This document shows positions 43,940 to 55,892 of a stretch of DNA of 64,000 nt, piece by piece (the first letter of the stretch is position 1; each line of letters begins with the position of its first letter). This DNA comes from Eretmocerus hayati (Eukaryota; Arthropoda; Insecta; Hymenoptera; Aphelinidae), in contig CM056743.1 of the NCBI GenBank assembly GCA_029851415.1, forward strand, positions 64,448,186-64,512,185, in the 5' to 3' direction. Below the pieces are notes generated by a model. That model was not told the DNA's origin. It searched no databases and was given only the letters and a program-made list of their open reading frames with translations. The translations under genes were made by a program, and so were the position numbers.

Positions 43940-44239
43940 CAAAGACAATGTCCCCACGACTCACGTCATGGCGATAGCTGGTAGTCGATATGCGCTCTAC
44001 GGGGATCAATCAAGAAAATTTTCCCTAAATGCATATTTGGACGTGAAATTGTCTCCTCTTTGCGATTCCGAGGTCAAAAATCCAGTAAGTCTGAAAAAAA
44101 ATTTTTTCATCAAATATCTGGAAATTCTGGCGTGTACGATCAAAGCTGATGCCATTTTCGGACTCAGCGCACGATTCTACGTCGAAATATGTGTCCCCCG
44201 TTTTTGGGAAGGTAACTTCTTCCAAATTGTGGGCCGGTG
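43940..44239. repeat. Foldback right terminal arm
   Basis: Inverse of the left arm. Ends CAAATTGTGGGCCGGTG followed by TTA. Confidence 0.75.
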
Positions 44240-44242
44240 TTA

Positions 44243-44667
44243 ACCATATTAGTTAGTCATCACTAAAACATTATACATCAAACAACCTTTCATCGAATAT
44301 TTATCAAACATTCTTTTACCATACCTACATCATCGCCATTCATTACTCACTTCATTCATAACGCCAATGATCGCGGATGTAAAGGTGAAGTTCATCTCTA
44401 CTGAGGAGGGTGAGGCACACATTAACCATTCTCATCATCATCAATCATCACATATTCATCATTCTCATCACCATTCATTACTCACATCATCCATAACGCC
44501 AATCTCTACTGAGCAGGATGAGGCACTCATTAAACATTTTCATCTTCATGCATCATTACATCTTCATCAGTTCCATCATCATATTGAAAACACATCAAAT
44601 ATTCTCACATCACATTATACGAACTCATCATCATAAAAACATCATACATCAAACATCTTCTAAGAAC
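44243..44667. repeat. CAT-rich DNA with hairpin units
   Basis: Continues the sequence type seen at 36441-37458. A complete unit with hairpin GTGAAGTTCATCTCTACTGA lies at about 44360-44420. A second unit at about 44495-44530 has lost its hairpin's left half. Confidence 0.65.
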
Positions 44668-47250
44668 CCAAAATGAATGATAACCTTTATTCGCCCAAGG
44701 TCAAAAATACGAAAATACAGTAGCATAAGAAACATGTGTCACTCATACATAATAAATACATTGAATTTGTAAAAATTTGTCGTTTTGATTAAGGCTATTC
44801 AAATTATCACAGAAAGTGACTAGTCATCACGAGGCATCGTAGGATGCTATGAGTCATGAAAAAAAAGAAGAAAAAGTCACGTTTTCATAAATATATATAT
44901 ATATATATAAACATATATCAGTCTTGACAAAAAAGGTTGAGGAAAAGAAGACATTTTCCCGTTTGGGAAGACAAATAGAGAAGACATGGGCCCACAGTCA
45001 TATCACAGGAATCTCAGTTCGGTAGCGAGAAAGCTACGCATAACTCATCTGAAGTAGAAGACATCAATTGAAACGGGCTCATGCCTATCACAGTTTACAA
45101 ATTAAAATAGTGTTTTTTCTCCACATCAATCCTCTGGGAGGATAGTGTTAACAGGAAGTCTTTGAAGGACTCTTCAAATAATGATATCTCCCCAAGCTGC
45201 CGAAAGCCCGGAGGGAGAAAGTTCCACAAATGAGCACATTGGACCTGGAAAGATCTTCTTCCATATTCAAGTCTCATGTTGGGAACTTTGAGTACCCGCT
45301 CTTCTAGATCACCCCAAGCGGGGCGTTTGGATTGGTACCTGGTGAACATCGCAGCTAGGTAGCCAGGTTCTCCTAAGTGCATGATCTTATGCATCAAAAG
45401 AGCTGCGAAGTGCATTCTCCGCGAATCAGTACGTAACCAACCCAAGCGCTCCCTAAACGGGGTGATGTGCTCGTCTCTCCTAAGATCACAATTATATCTC
45501 ACACATGAATTGCTTAGTGTCTGTACCCGTTGCCGCTGTTCGTCCGTGGCGTCGAGGTACACGACCGCGCAATAATCTAGGTGCGGTTGAACCAATCACT
45601 CGACTAGGCGAATTCGGAGAGGTCTGGTGATACATGCCCTGAAAAACCGCAGACCGTATAGGGCTCTGTTGACTTTCTTAGTTACTTGGTCAATGTGCGG
45701 TTTCCATGTCAATTCACTGTCAAGTGTAACACCAAGACTCACGACCGTATCACTGAACGGGATGAACTTTCCTCCCTGTATCTCAACCCCTGGCAAGTCC
45801 ATTCTCTTCAGATCTTTGATATTTCTCTCCGAACTGAAGTAGATTGCCTTGGTCTTGCCAGCGTTGAGACACAGGCCGGAACTTCTCGCCCACTCGGCAA
45901 CTAGTCGTCCTATTCCGCCCAGCCGAGCGATACCTTCCCTGATCTCATTCTTCTCGATTTGGAGATAAATTTGGAGATCATCCGCATGAAATAGATGATG
46001 TACCGACTTTCCGTCTAGCAAGCCAGCCAGGTCATTTACATACAAGCTGAAGAGGAGAGGCCCAAGGACGGACCCCTGTGGAACACCCAGATTGGTTTCG
46101 AGCCAATCAGATTTGCCTACTTTAGAAGTGATTTGTTGGGTGCGACCCTGTAAATATGATTTTATCCACAGGAGCGCCGATCTTGAGAAGCCAAGATGTC
46201 GTAGCTTCCTCAACTACTTGGATGGTGAGATTGTGTCGAATGCTTTGCTAAAATCGAATAGTAGGAGCAGAGTGATCTTCTTTCTGTCTATACCTACTCC
46301 GATGTCATCGGTCAATTTCAACAAAGCTGTCTGGGTGCTATGGTGTTGCCTAAAACCAGTCTGGAAGCGATCAAGTATCTTCTCGATTTTCAAATACTCC
46401 GTGATTTGGTCATGTGCGATTTTTTCCAGAACCTTGGAGAGAAAGCACAGCAGTGCTATAGGACGGAAGTCCGAGACCGTTGATGGAGCAGCAGTCTTCT
46501 TTAATGCAATTAGCTGCGCTTGCTTCCAAGCCTCAGGAAAAATGCCACGAGCAAAAGAGGAGTTGAAAATATGTACAATAAGATCACCAATGGCCGGAAG
46601 AGCTTTTGCGATCACGCTTTGGGGTATTCCATCCGCTCCATAGGCCTGTGAGGAGAAATGTTTGATAGCAAGGACTACATCACTAAAATTTGTGGGCTTA
46701 AATTTAAACCCCTCCTTCCGTGCCGAGTCAATATCGCCCATTGCTTCATTAATATTTTTGTGGGGCGAAACGGAAACTCCCGCAAAGTGTGCGTTCAACT
46801 CATCCGGTGTGAAGCCATGAAGTTCCTCCTCTTTGCTCTTAGGCAAGAGGCCGAGATCGCACATCTCCTTCCAAATGTTCTTCTTCTGATCAAGAGCATC
46901 TGACAAATGGGTTTGAATGAAGGAGTTATGCTCTTGTTCAATGCGCAAGTCGACCTCTTCGCTGAGCCGAAAGTATTCATTTTGAAGCTCAGGACACTCG
47001 CGTTGGTTACGTTGAATCCGTTCCCAGCGCCTGCGCGTCGCGTCTGGCTTATCCATGAGTACCCTCAGCTCAGGACCAATCCAAGGAGCGTCATTCTTAC
47101 GCGGATTAGTAGTTATTTTCGGGTGCTAATTCATCCATAACGGTCTATAAATTTTCATTCAAGCAGTGAATTGCATCTTCCAAACTGGTTTCAGCATTTT
47201 CGAGAGCTGTCCAGTCACAGCGAAGCAATCGGTCATTCAATATCTCCGGA
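44668..47250 (-). pseudogene. LINE fragment B: endonuclease tail and ORF2
   Basis: Minus-strand jockey/I-type LINE. From its 5' side it carries an endonuclease-RT linker (LRCDWTALENAETSLEDAI), NPRKNDAPWIGPELRVLM, then reverse-transcriptase blocks FRQHHSTQTALLKL, LLFDFSKAFDTIS, NLGVPQGSVLGPLLFS and HADD (not F/YADD) near 45985, and the tail ending HYFNL near 45095. Breaks: a frameshift and stop near 47120-47140, TAG at 46214-46216 and TGA at 45596-45598 (fragment A has TCA there). The 3' UTR carries GCGAATAAAGGTTATCATTC. The copy begins directly beside a hairpin at 47250. Confidence 0.85.
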
Positions 47251-47294
47251 GTCTATCAGTCTATCGAACAATGGACCGATAGACCGATAGACTC
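47250..47294. repeat. Hairpin at LINE 5' junction
   Basis: GAGTCTATCAGTCTATCG is inverted as CGATAGACCGATAGACTC with a short loop, one mismatch in 18 bp. Confidence 0.75.
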
Positions 47295-47469
47295 AGGACC
47301 GGATCAGGTGATGAAACCACTTTCCTGCGAATGTTTGAAGACTTAGTGTAGTTCACGAACTAAATCTAAGTCCCATACGCAGACACTTAAGGGAATTTGG
47401 TGAATTATAATGAAGAAGAAGGAGTCTGACAGACGCACAAACACTCGACAGTAGACCCAAAATACAGTA

Positions 47470-47720
47470 ATCGATATAGAGAAAAAAACAATAATTTTAA
47501 GGCAGGTTGAGTCAATATACGGGAAAATCTAGTGATTCCTCAAAAAAAGGTATATCGATATAGGGGTAAGAGTCGAATTAGAGAAAAATATAGGAGAAAT
47601 ATATATTTTAAGACAAGGTTAGTAGATATATGAGAAAATCTAGAGGTTTCCCGAATGATATAGGGAAAACTAGTAATTTTAAGGTAAATTTAGTCGATCT
47701 AGGGGAGAATCTAGTGATTT
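47470..47720. repeat. Diverged tandem repeat, about three copies
   Basis: Units like 'aattttaaggtaaatttagt' plus 'gggaaaatctagtgattt' begin near 47489, 47600 and 47665. Confidence 0.6.
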
Positions 47721-47749
47721 CGGACGATGAATGATCATTCAAATCCATA

Positions 47750-47833
47750 TTATATATATATATATATATAATAATGTACGTGCAGATATATATATGTGTG
47801 TGTGTGTGTGTGCGTTCGTGCGTGCGTGTGTTT
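47750..47833. repeat. (TA)n and (TG)n microsatellites
   Basis: TA, TATG, TG and CGTG simple repeats in succession. Confidence 0.9.
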
Positions 47834-48540
47834 CCGTCAAAGTCCGAATTGCAGGCAAACCAGGGAGCGCCTAAGGAAACCTAGGATTGCCGGCAGCGTC
47901 GCAGGCAAAGTCCAAAATAGTGGCTCCATTCCGAAATTTGCCTAGGCAATCCTAGGATTGCCTGCTCTCGCACAGGCAATGCGCAGATTGTCCGCAGAGC
48001 CTGCAGGCAAAGTTGAATGGAAGGCCTTGCATGCCGAGGGTTTCGAGTTTTGACTTCAGATGCGTCTTGACGAGAGCGAATAATGAGTGCGAGTCATAGT
48101 TCACTGTAATCTGCATTGATACAATACATCCTTGGAAGATGAACATGTACCAGAGGAGATGAAGAAATAGCTCTCAGATGACTCAGCCTGATTTCCAGTC
48201 ATCGTAATGATGTTTGAAGAAAAGTTGAGATCACTAGAGAATCAGGTGCCATCTTTTTCTGAAAAGTATGTGGTATAACGAAGAAAATGCGACCTTGAAC
48301 GTTCAAATTGATCTATTTTAGCCCGTATTGTGATTTTTTTAAGATTTATTGCGAATTTCGTTTTTTTTCCAAATAACAGGTGGACTAATTAGCTCATATG
48401 ACTACAAGATTGCATTGTACCGTTTTAAAACCTCTGGGATCATGTTCAGCGGGTCAAAATACGTAGAATAACGTATCTTGATATGCATTCAAAATCCTGA
48501 ATTCACAAGTTGTGCGCTTCAGACGCAGGCGAGGCATAGG
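47834..48540. other. Region with GGCAA palindromes
   Basis: From 47850 to 48010 the motif 'gcaggcaa' and 'cctaggattgcc' recur. A perfect 18-bp palindrome GGCAATCCTAGGATTGCC lies at 47945-47962. No gene seen. Confidence 0.5.
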
Positions 48541-48752
48541 TGGACACATTCATCCCTGTCGACGGGGTGAATGTGTCCACCCTGTTTTCTGCAGTTTTTG
48601 AAAAACCGTGAGGTCAAAATCGAAATCTGACAACGGGATCTTGTAGCTGAGCTCAAGACTCAAATTTTCACTACCCATAAATTATGTTTTGGTATGAATG
48701 AGACCGAAAAAATCAAGGTCAAAAGTGGTCCACATTCACCCCGTTTTACGGT
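48541..48752. mobile_element. Probable MITE with GGGGTGAATGTG ends
   Basis: GACGGGGTGAATGTGTCCACC (from about 48562) is inverted as GGTCCACATTCACCCCGTTTTACGG near 48727-48750. A separate 18-bp hairpin (GGTGGACACATTCATCCC and inverse) overlaps its left end at 48541-48582. The ends resemble those at 26046 and 29890. Confidence 0.5.
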
Positions 48753-50030
48753 ATTTGATATGGACATACCATCCTAGAAACTGTCCGGAATCTTTCCCGT
48801 AGACTTTTGAAGAGCCTTACAACAATTATACTCTCCGCATTTTCCGGTCGCATGAATATTTTTTGAATTATAAACCGGAAAATTATGTTTCTGTGGAGGA
48901 ATAATGACATTTTGTAGCCGAATCGTTTCTTTCCATCCTTTGTTGATTTTGAAGGGTGAATCCATCACATCCGCTATCATACTGACATTGATGATGATAG
49001 GAATAGCGATCGCTCACGTACAGAGAGTTGGTTGGATTTGCGACGAGCATTTCAACTAGATGGTTGAATTCCCAACTAATTGGCTGAAATGTTCCAAAAA
49101 AATGTTCACCATCTCCCTGGTAGGTATGGTTAACATTTTTTCGGCAAACAACTGGCAAAGTCGCATTATTACTGGATATGGGTAATTCCGAGAACTGAAA
49201 AATGACGTGGTATGCAAAGCCCTAGGCTCAGCATAGACCAAAACCCATGTCAAATATGTCCAAACATGGTCCGAATAGTGTCAAGATTCAGTCTTAGATA
49301 CTGATTAGCACCTTTCTATTCAGTAAAGCTCTCGAAATCATGAAACGATAGGCTTTTTGTGAGAGTAACTGGGTGGTATTCACTACCACCAATAGCGTTT
49401 GCATCGTGTAACTCAGAAGACCCTATCATAAAAAATTTTCATAAAGCATCAAACACTATCCCATTATACCACACTACCACAAAACCATACGCAGACAGGT
49501 GTGCCTATCGATGAAAAAGATTCAGGGAGGTGTTTTCAATGGGGAACCGATATTCGATCTTCCTTTAGTTTACGTATTCACGCAGCCTTACCAAAAAGAC
49601 CTATATTTTTTCACATCCCAATGATGCAAAAGTCTTGTCTGAGTGTCACAAATAGAATTCCTCGAACCGAATGGGTGTGCTCATCGTAGAAAGAAACTTA
49701 TCTCAACTTCAATGAGGGAAGAGCATTGCGTGATTCGGTTGAAAAACACAATAAAATTGATGGCACACTTCAGTTTGGACGAATGAGTCTTTGATTCGTG
49801 TTGTGAAAGTGAGTTTTCGTGGTGATGGATGATAGAGATGAATATGTTTTTCTTGGATTGCGACCCTGGAGATCCTGGAAACCCAGTCATATGGTGAGAT
49901 TTTATACCATCACGACGTTTCTGAAGAACGTGAACATACGCTTGTCACCCGAGGATGGAATTCTGGTTGGATATGGTCCTAGGCATGTGTACCGACGAAG
50001 TCGGACGATAATTATGATTGCAACCTTTGG
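48753..50030. other. Unassigned DNA
   Basis: Three overlapping minus-strand frames at 48774-49253 (for example GDGEHFFGTFQPISWEFNHL) could be one decayed gene with a frameshift, but I do not recognise it. Nothing else is supported. Confidence 0.3.
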
Positions 50031-50039
50031 AACTTCTCA

Positions 50040-50830
50040 ATTTTATTCAAAAAAGTGCTCCTCTTCGACTTTTTTTAGTCTTCTGTCCTCAATAACCCGA
50101 AAGGAATGCATTTCACCGCAAAGAACGTCGAGCTATTTTTCGAAGACCTTGAAAATATGGACAAAAAAGGTCTCCTCACATTTTTTACATGAGACGTTCC
50201 CTTGGCGTAGCGAGGGTATTTTGGTATTTTCCCTGTTATTTTCTACGGTTTTGGTCCCATGACTCGAAGGGAACGCATTTTATCGTAAAAATTGTGAAGC
50301 TTTTTTTTGTAAATCTTAAAAAGATGAACCGGAAAATAACGTACACATTTTTCCATAAAAGACGCTTCCATTGCGTAATGAGAGTATTTTCGTATATTTC
50401 TCATAATTTTTCATGGTTTCAATCTCATAACTTTAAGGGAACACATTTCATCGTGAAAAGTGTAGAGTTATTGTTTGTACATCTTGAGAAGACTAACAGG
50501 GGAGGCATTCACAGATCTTTTCCATATAGGACGTTCCATCTGCTTATTAGAGTAGTTCAGTAGTTTTCCGTCATCTTTCACTGTTTTGGTCCTATAACTG
50601 AAAGAGACCGCACTTTGAAGCAAAAAATGTAGAATTAATTTTTGTAGATCTTGAGAGAATGTATGAAGAAGGTATGAACACATTCTTCATATAAGACGTT
50701 CCGTTTGCGTGATAAAATAAATTCCGCATTTTTTGCTATCTTTCCCGGTTTTGGTCCCATAACTCGAAAGGAACGCCTATTAACGAAAACTGCGCACATC
50801 GACTGGTCAAAGATGTCGAAGAAACACACA
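50040..50830. repeat. ~168-bp tandem repeat, nearly five copies
   Basis: 'gagacgttcccttggcgta', 'aagacgcttccattgcgta', 'ggacgttccatctgctta' and 'agacgttccgtttgcgtg' mark successive copies near 50190, 50360, 50530 and 50695. Each also has 'ggttttggtcccataactcg'-like sequence. Copies are well diverged. Confidence 0.75.
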
Positions 50831-50839
50831 AGAAAGTCC

Positions 50840-52985
50840 GACACCCATTTTTGATGAGCGATATGGAAGTATTCTCCTCCTGGATCACTTATGATGTCAC
50901 TAATGAAAGATGACGAGGTATCGTCATATTCCCAAAAGACCCTATCATGAAGATCATGTACTCGGGTGTTTCCTTACTTCTTTTGGCATATCATACAAGA
51001 AAAATTATCGCTAGGCAGTGTGCCTTGAGGAAAAAATTCTACCCTTTGAGTCTTGAATTGGCGGAATTACCCATATACGTGGCTAGAAAAAATAGTCACA
51101 TTTCTACCAGGGCCGTAAGAATCGTTCACAGTGCACCTTGAAGCAAGGTGTTTTCGCGGGTGAGCCTAGAATTCGTAGAATGTAACTGCACTGAAGGATG
51201 TGCAACGTCCAGAATTCCACTAAATTTAAAATTTTCAATTTCCATCCAATTCTGCTCTCTAGAGTATATTCAGATCCATTGTGTTACAAGCAGCATGTAT
51301 ATATATATCGTCCCTCACTGATGCATGGTTTGAAGGTATTCATACATCACTCATACATTTGAAGATTTAACCCGCATGTATAAGATGTTTCCGGTATTGG
51401 ATAGTATGATTGACTTGGTTAAATAGCTAATAGCTTATTACCCCCAACGTATCCCACACGTGCGAACTTCTACTATCATTTAGCGGTACTAATACTTATG
51501 AATTCAAATCATCGATGCGCGACAAAATCATTACGTGTACGATGATTTTCGCATCGCAAGACACGCCTTTTTGAGCCGCCGAATTGGGCTCTCAAGTGGG
51601 GAGGGTCCGCGTTTCGGGAATTACGACGCTCTGCATGGGCATTCAAGTGTCATCACCTGATGAATAAGCAGAAGGCTTCACTAAAGTTTCTCGTCCTGGA
51701 GTTATCCGGACGAGAGAGTGAGTTTTTCCCCTCAAGTACACCAGTGGAATATACACCGTGTTTCAAAAGGTGTGTACATACCGTAACAGGGAGTTAGAAA
51801 AAATTTTGTATTTTCAGAAAAGTTTTTCAAGAAGTTTTGTAATAATTTTCAGATTTTGTAACTTTCAATAGAAAAAGTCACTTTTATCATTACATTTGTA
51901 ATGTTTGAAATTTGGCGGCAATTGTTTGTTGTGTAATGATTCACCACTAATCATTACATAAACAATATGTGATGATTAGTGTAATGCTTCCGAGGTTATG
52001 TGTATTGAATAGTGAAGAGAGCTCGAAATTATCCCGGCAGCATAATACGGCAAAGCCGGCAACGGCAGGTCACGCATAAACCGGTCTATTGCCAACTCGT
52101 GTATTGATGCGCCTCTCATTTGCGCAGAAGTCGTTATAGAGTTAACCTTGACCCATCATCAGCGGCAACGCTTCAAAGCAGACGCCCGCAGGAGTCAAGA
52201 CTTGCGTCGTCGGCTTTGTTATTGTTGCGACCCGGTGTGCATCAAATTACAAAATCAGCTCGAGAACTCGGCCACCGTTTGTGTCTAGGTCGCGCGATGT
52301 GTATTCGGCGGCGACGAAGAACCAGAGTGTCCATCCTTCGCGTGGATTATCTGTGGATGTGTCGACATTTTTTCTGCAGGGACGAGAGCCCGGCAACAAC
52401 GGAAAGTGATTTCTACGAGTGTAACGTGTTGGGCGATTTTTAATTAATAGTGTTCCCGTGACTAGTTCAGCAGCATGCCACAATCACTCTGGTCGTTGCT
52501 CCTTCTTCCCTCGTCTGCGAGTATTGAGTGCACTCCACAACACTCATGAAGGGCTCACGTCCTTGCAGAATGTTTTTAGACATGTAGACCGGCTATTTGG
52601 AGAGGGATGGCGCTCTGGTGCATCATCGTCGTCGAGTACACATCGCTCATGCCGAGAGCTGGTGCACAGTACTCAGTTGGCAGCTAGCTGAGCCAATGAC
52701 GCTAACATTTGGTGTCGTTGTCGTATGCTCTGCAATCGAATGCTCGTGATCACAGGTGAGCTTGAATGTAGTCGTACGCAGTAATACTGGCTGGGCGATG
52801 TCTTCTCGGCGATGATGGAGCACCAAAGTGCCGTTTTTCTCCCGAATCGCCGGTGAAAGAGTGGAAATCTGCTTGAAGGGAAGACAGCCTGGTACATGTC
52901 AGGAAGTGCTCGGTGTGAAGTGCCTACCACGATTACGGCCTAATCAGCGCAGGCGAGACAGCCGTTTCGTGTACGCAAAATCCCA
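50840..52985. other. Unassigned DNA
   Basis: AT-rich to about 52000, then more GC-rich. Several 70-110-residue open frames overlap on both strands at 52120-52930 without recognisable domains. No gene is claimed. Confidence 0.4.
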
Positions 52986-52999
52986 TAAAAGGGAAATAG

Positions 53000-55020
53000 A
53001 CCTTCTCTCGAGAGAGCCCAGGTGGATTTCTCGCGTGCGCGAGGCCCAACACCAGGAGCTCTTTTCGGCCGTGGTGAATTCTCGCGTGTGTTTCCAACTT
53101 GGCTCACGCGAGACCCCAGATCATCCGGGGAAAATTCTCGCGCCCGCGATAAATTTCCCAGCTTAGCATACGCGAGACCAAATTCGGGACTTAACTTCGA
53201 CCATGGAAGAAATTCTCTCGCACACGCATCAGAAGCTTCTCTCGGCTGTGGGGAATTCTCGCGTGCAAGGGAAGTATCCCAACTTAGCCTACGCGGGATC
53301 CGACATAAGAAGCTCCTCTTGATCAAGGGAAATTTTCAGGTGCGCGCAAAATTTCCCAGCTCAGCGTACACAAGACCCAAGTTGGGTACTTCATTACGAT
53401 CATGGAAATTTAACGCGTGCGCGAGACTTGTCCGGATCAGCTCACGCGAGACGTATTATTAGGAGCTGCTTCTCTTGGCCGTGGTAAATTCTTGCGTGCG
53501 CGGAAAGATTCGCAACTGAGCGTACGCGAGACCGAGATGAGCCTCAGATGTTGGCCTCGCACCCGCTAAGTTTGGAATTTCTCGCGCGCATTGAGCTCAT
53601 GATTCCGGCCCTCGAGTACACTCAGTGTGCAATTTTTGTGCACACGAGAAATTCCCATGGTCGAGGTGAAATGCGAAAATTTTGATGTTGAGCCTCGCGC
53701 ACGCTTAGTTGGGAATTTTCCGCGCACGCGACAAATTTCTACGTTTGAGGTAAGCCTCTGATGTTGGACCTCGCGCACGTTAAGTTGGAAGTTCTTCGCA
53801 CACGCGAGCAATTTCCACGGCTGAGATACGATCATGTTCTTGAGCTTCGCGTACGCTTAGTTGTAGAATGCTCACGCACGCGAGGGATTCCCTTGGTCGA
53901 GGTGAACTGCTAAAGTTTTGATGTTGTGCCTCGCGTACGTTGAGTTGGGAATGTTCGCGCACGCGAGAATTCCCCATGGCCGACATGAGCTTATGATTCT
54001 GAGCCTCACGTACATTCAGTGTGGTCATCTTCGCGCACGCGAGAAATTCGTATCGTCAAGGTGGAATCTGAAGTTTCGATGTTTAGGCTCGCGCACGCCA
54101 AGTTGGGAATTTTCCGCGCACGTGAGAATTTTCTACGACTGAGATAAGCCTCACATTCTGAGCTTTGCACAGGTATTGTTCGGGAAGGCTCGCGCACGCG
54201 AGGAATTCCAATGGTCAAGTCGAACTGTTCGAGTCTTGATGTTGGGTCTCGCGCACACTAAGCTGAGAATTTTTCGCGCACGCGAGAATTCTTCACGCCC
54301 GAAGTAAGCCTTTTATGTTGGGCCTCGAGCACGGTAATTTGGTCGAGCTGAACTGTTAAAGTTTCGATGAGCCTCGCGCACGCTAATTTAGTGATTTCTC
54401 GCCATTTGATACTCGAGAAAAAAGAATTTCGCACGTGAAACAACCGAAAGGAGCTTCTGGTAATGGGTGTTACGCACGCGAGCAATTTTCTTGAGCAAAA
54501 TGAATCCTGAACCTTGAGTTTCCCGTACGCTAAGTTAAGATTCTCTCGCGCGCCTCGAGCTTCTGAATTCAGGCCTTGCGTACAATTTGTGTGGTAATTC
54601 TCTCGTGCGCGGGAAATTCCCATGGTCGAGGTGAACTGCTGAAGTTTCGATATCGAGCCTCACGCACGCTAATTTTAGAATCTTTCGCACACGCGAGAAT
54701 TTTCAACGTCCGAGGTAAGCCTCTGATGTTGTACCTCGCGTACGCAAAGTTGAGAATTGTTCGCGCACGCGAGGATTTCCGATGGCCGACATGAGCTTAT
54801 GATTCCGGGCTTAGAGTACACTCAGTGTGCAATTTTCGCGTACACGGGAAATTCCTATGGTCGAGGAGAAATGCGAGAGTTTCGATGTTGAGCCTTGCGC
54901 ACGGTGATTGGGGAATTCTTCGCGCACGCGAGAATTTTCTACATTCGAGGTAAGCCTCTAATGTTGGGTTTCGCGCACGTTTAGTTGGAAATTCTTCGCG
55001 CACGCGAGAAATTTCCACGG
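53000..55020. repeat. ~80-bp tandem array, two orientations
   Basis: Built on CGCGCACGCGAGAATT and GCCTCGCGCACGCTAAGTTG, alternating about every 80 bp. From 53000 to about 53550 the units read in the opposite direction (CCCAACTTAGCCTACGCG), then flip and continue to 55020. Open frames here are by-products. Confidence 0.75.
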
Positions 55021-55023
55021 CTG

Positions 55024-55024
<1 letters not shown>

Positions 55025-55067
<43 letters not shown>
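55025..55067. repeat. (GATA)n microsatellite
   Basis: About 10 GATA units directly before the first R1-like copy; taken as the insertion target. Confidence 0.92.
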
Positions 55068-55882
55068 GCCCTGTCGAAGAGTGGCAGAAAGAATGGGATA
55101 GCTCAACGAAAGGGAAGTGGACGCGAAGATTGATCCCCAACATAGCCAGGTGGATCGATCGAGCTCACGGAGAGTTAGATTATTGGCTGACGCAGGCGCT
55201 CAGTGGTCATGGCTGCTTCGGGGAGTACCTAGAGCGGTTCCAGAAGAGGGAGACCTCGGTCTGTCAGATGTGTGAGGCAGACTGGGACGATGCGGAGCAT
55301 GCACTCTTCCAGTGCGTGAACACAGCGATGGAGAGAGCGGAACTCGTGGACTGGCTTGGGAATCAGATCACCCCTGAGACCCTAGTGCCGTCCATGCTCC
55401 GCAGCAAAGAGACGTGGGATAAGATTGCCGCCTATATCAAGACGGCGATCACCCGAAAAGAAGAGCGAGAACGGGCATTGCAGCGCCAAGCAAGGGGCGC
55501 TGTATAGCGAACAACGACGACTTGAAGAGTGAACAAGGACGACGAAGAGAGAAGACAGGAGAGCGGACACACCAAAGAGGAACGCCCCTTGGCGCGCGAT
55601 ACGCCTCCCACCCTGAAGTAATGCTAACGCGGTTCCGGGGTGGGTTGGTTAGATAGTGGTTAGCTGCCCCCAGTTCTGCAATGATGGCTTGCCAACATCG
55701 TAGGGCTGAGAGCAGAAGGTTTTAGCCCCCAGGGCACACGGGCGTTGGATTCATGCTCATCCGGTTTACCGGGTGAGCAAAATGAAAGCGCTCATGGTCT
55801 GCCGGTGGGAGATCCATTAGGGATAGCCTGTCATCAGATTTTTCCTTATATTCCACTTAAAAAAAAAAAAAAAAAAAAAAAA
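55068..55882 (+). mobile_element. R1-like LINE copy 1, 5'-truncated
   Basis: Starts inside the last part of ORF2 (VEEWQKEWDSSTKGKW) and keeps the C-terminal zinc finger CQMCEADWDDAEHALFQC, the stop at 55505-55507, a 350-bp 3' UTR and a poly-A of about 24. GATAGATAGAT follows at 55883. It is nearly identical to the matching part of copy 2. Confidence 0.9.
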
Positions 55883-55892
55883 GATAGATAGA

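Larger units (their letters stand above)
37462..44239. mobile_element. 6.8-kb foldback element with minisatellite core
   Basis: Terminal inverted arms of about 300 bp (37462-37765 and 43940-44239) begin CACCGGCACACAATTTG. TTA flanks both ends (37459-37461 and 44240-44242). A CAC start and 3-bp duplication suggest the CMC (CACTA/Mirage/Chapaev) group, tentatively. Between the arms lies only a 26-bp minisatellite in two opposite orientations. No transposase is present. Confidence 0.75.

Noticed and set aside
48774..49253. Minus-strand frames that might be one frameshifted gene
   Set aside because: Plausible composition but no motif I can name, and the frames overlap without a clear join.
52120..52930. 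Overlapping Arg/Ser-rich frames on both strands
   Set aside because: Typical by-products of GC-rich DNA; no domain or splice signal.
53022..54794. Open frames in the 53-55 kb array
   Set aside because: Products of the CpG-rich tandem repeat; sequences simply echo the repeat unit.
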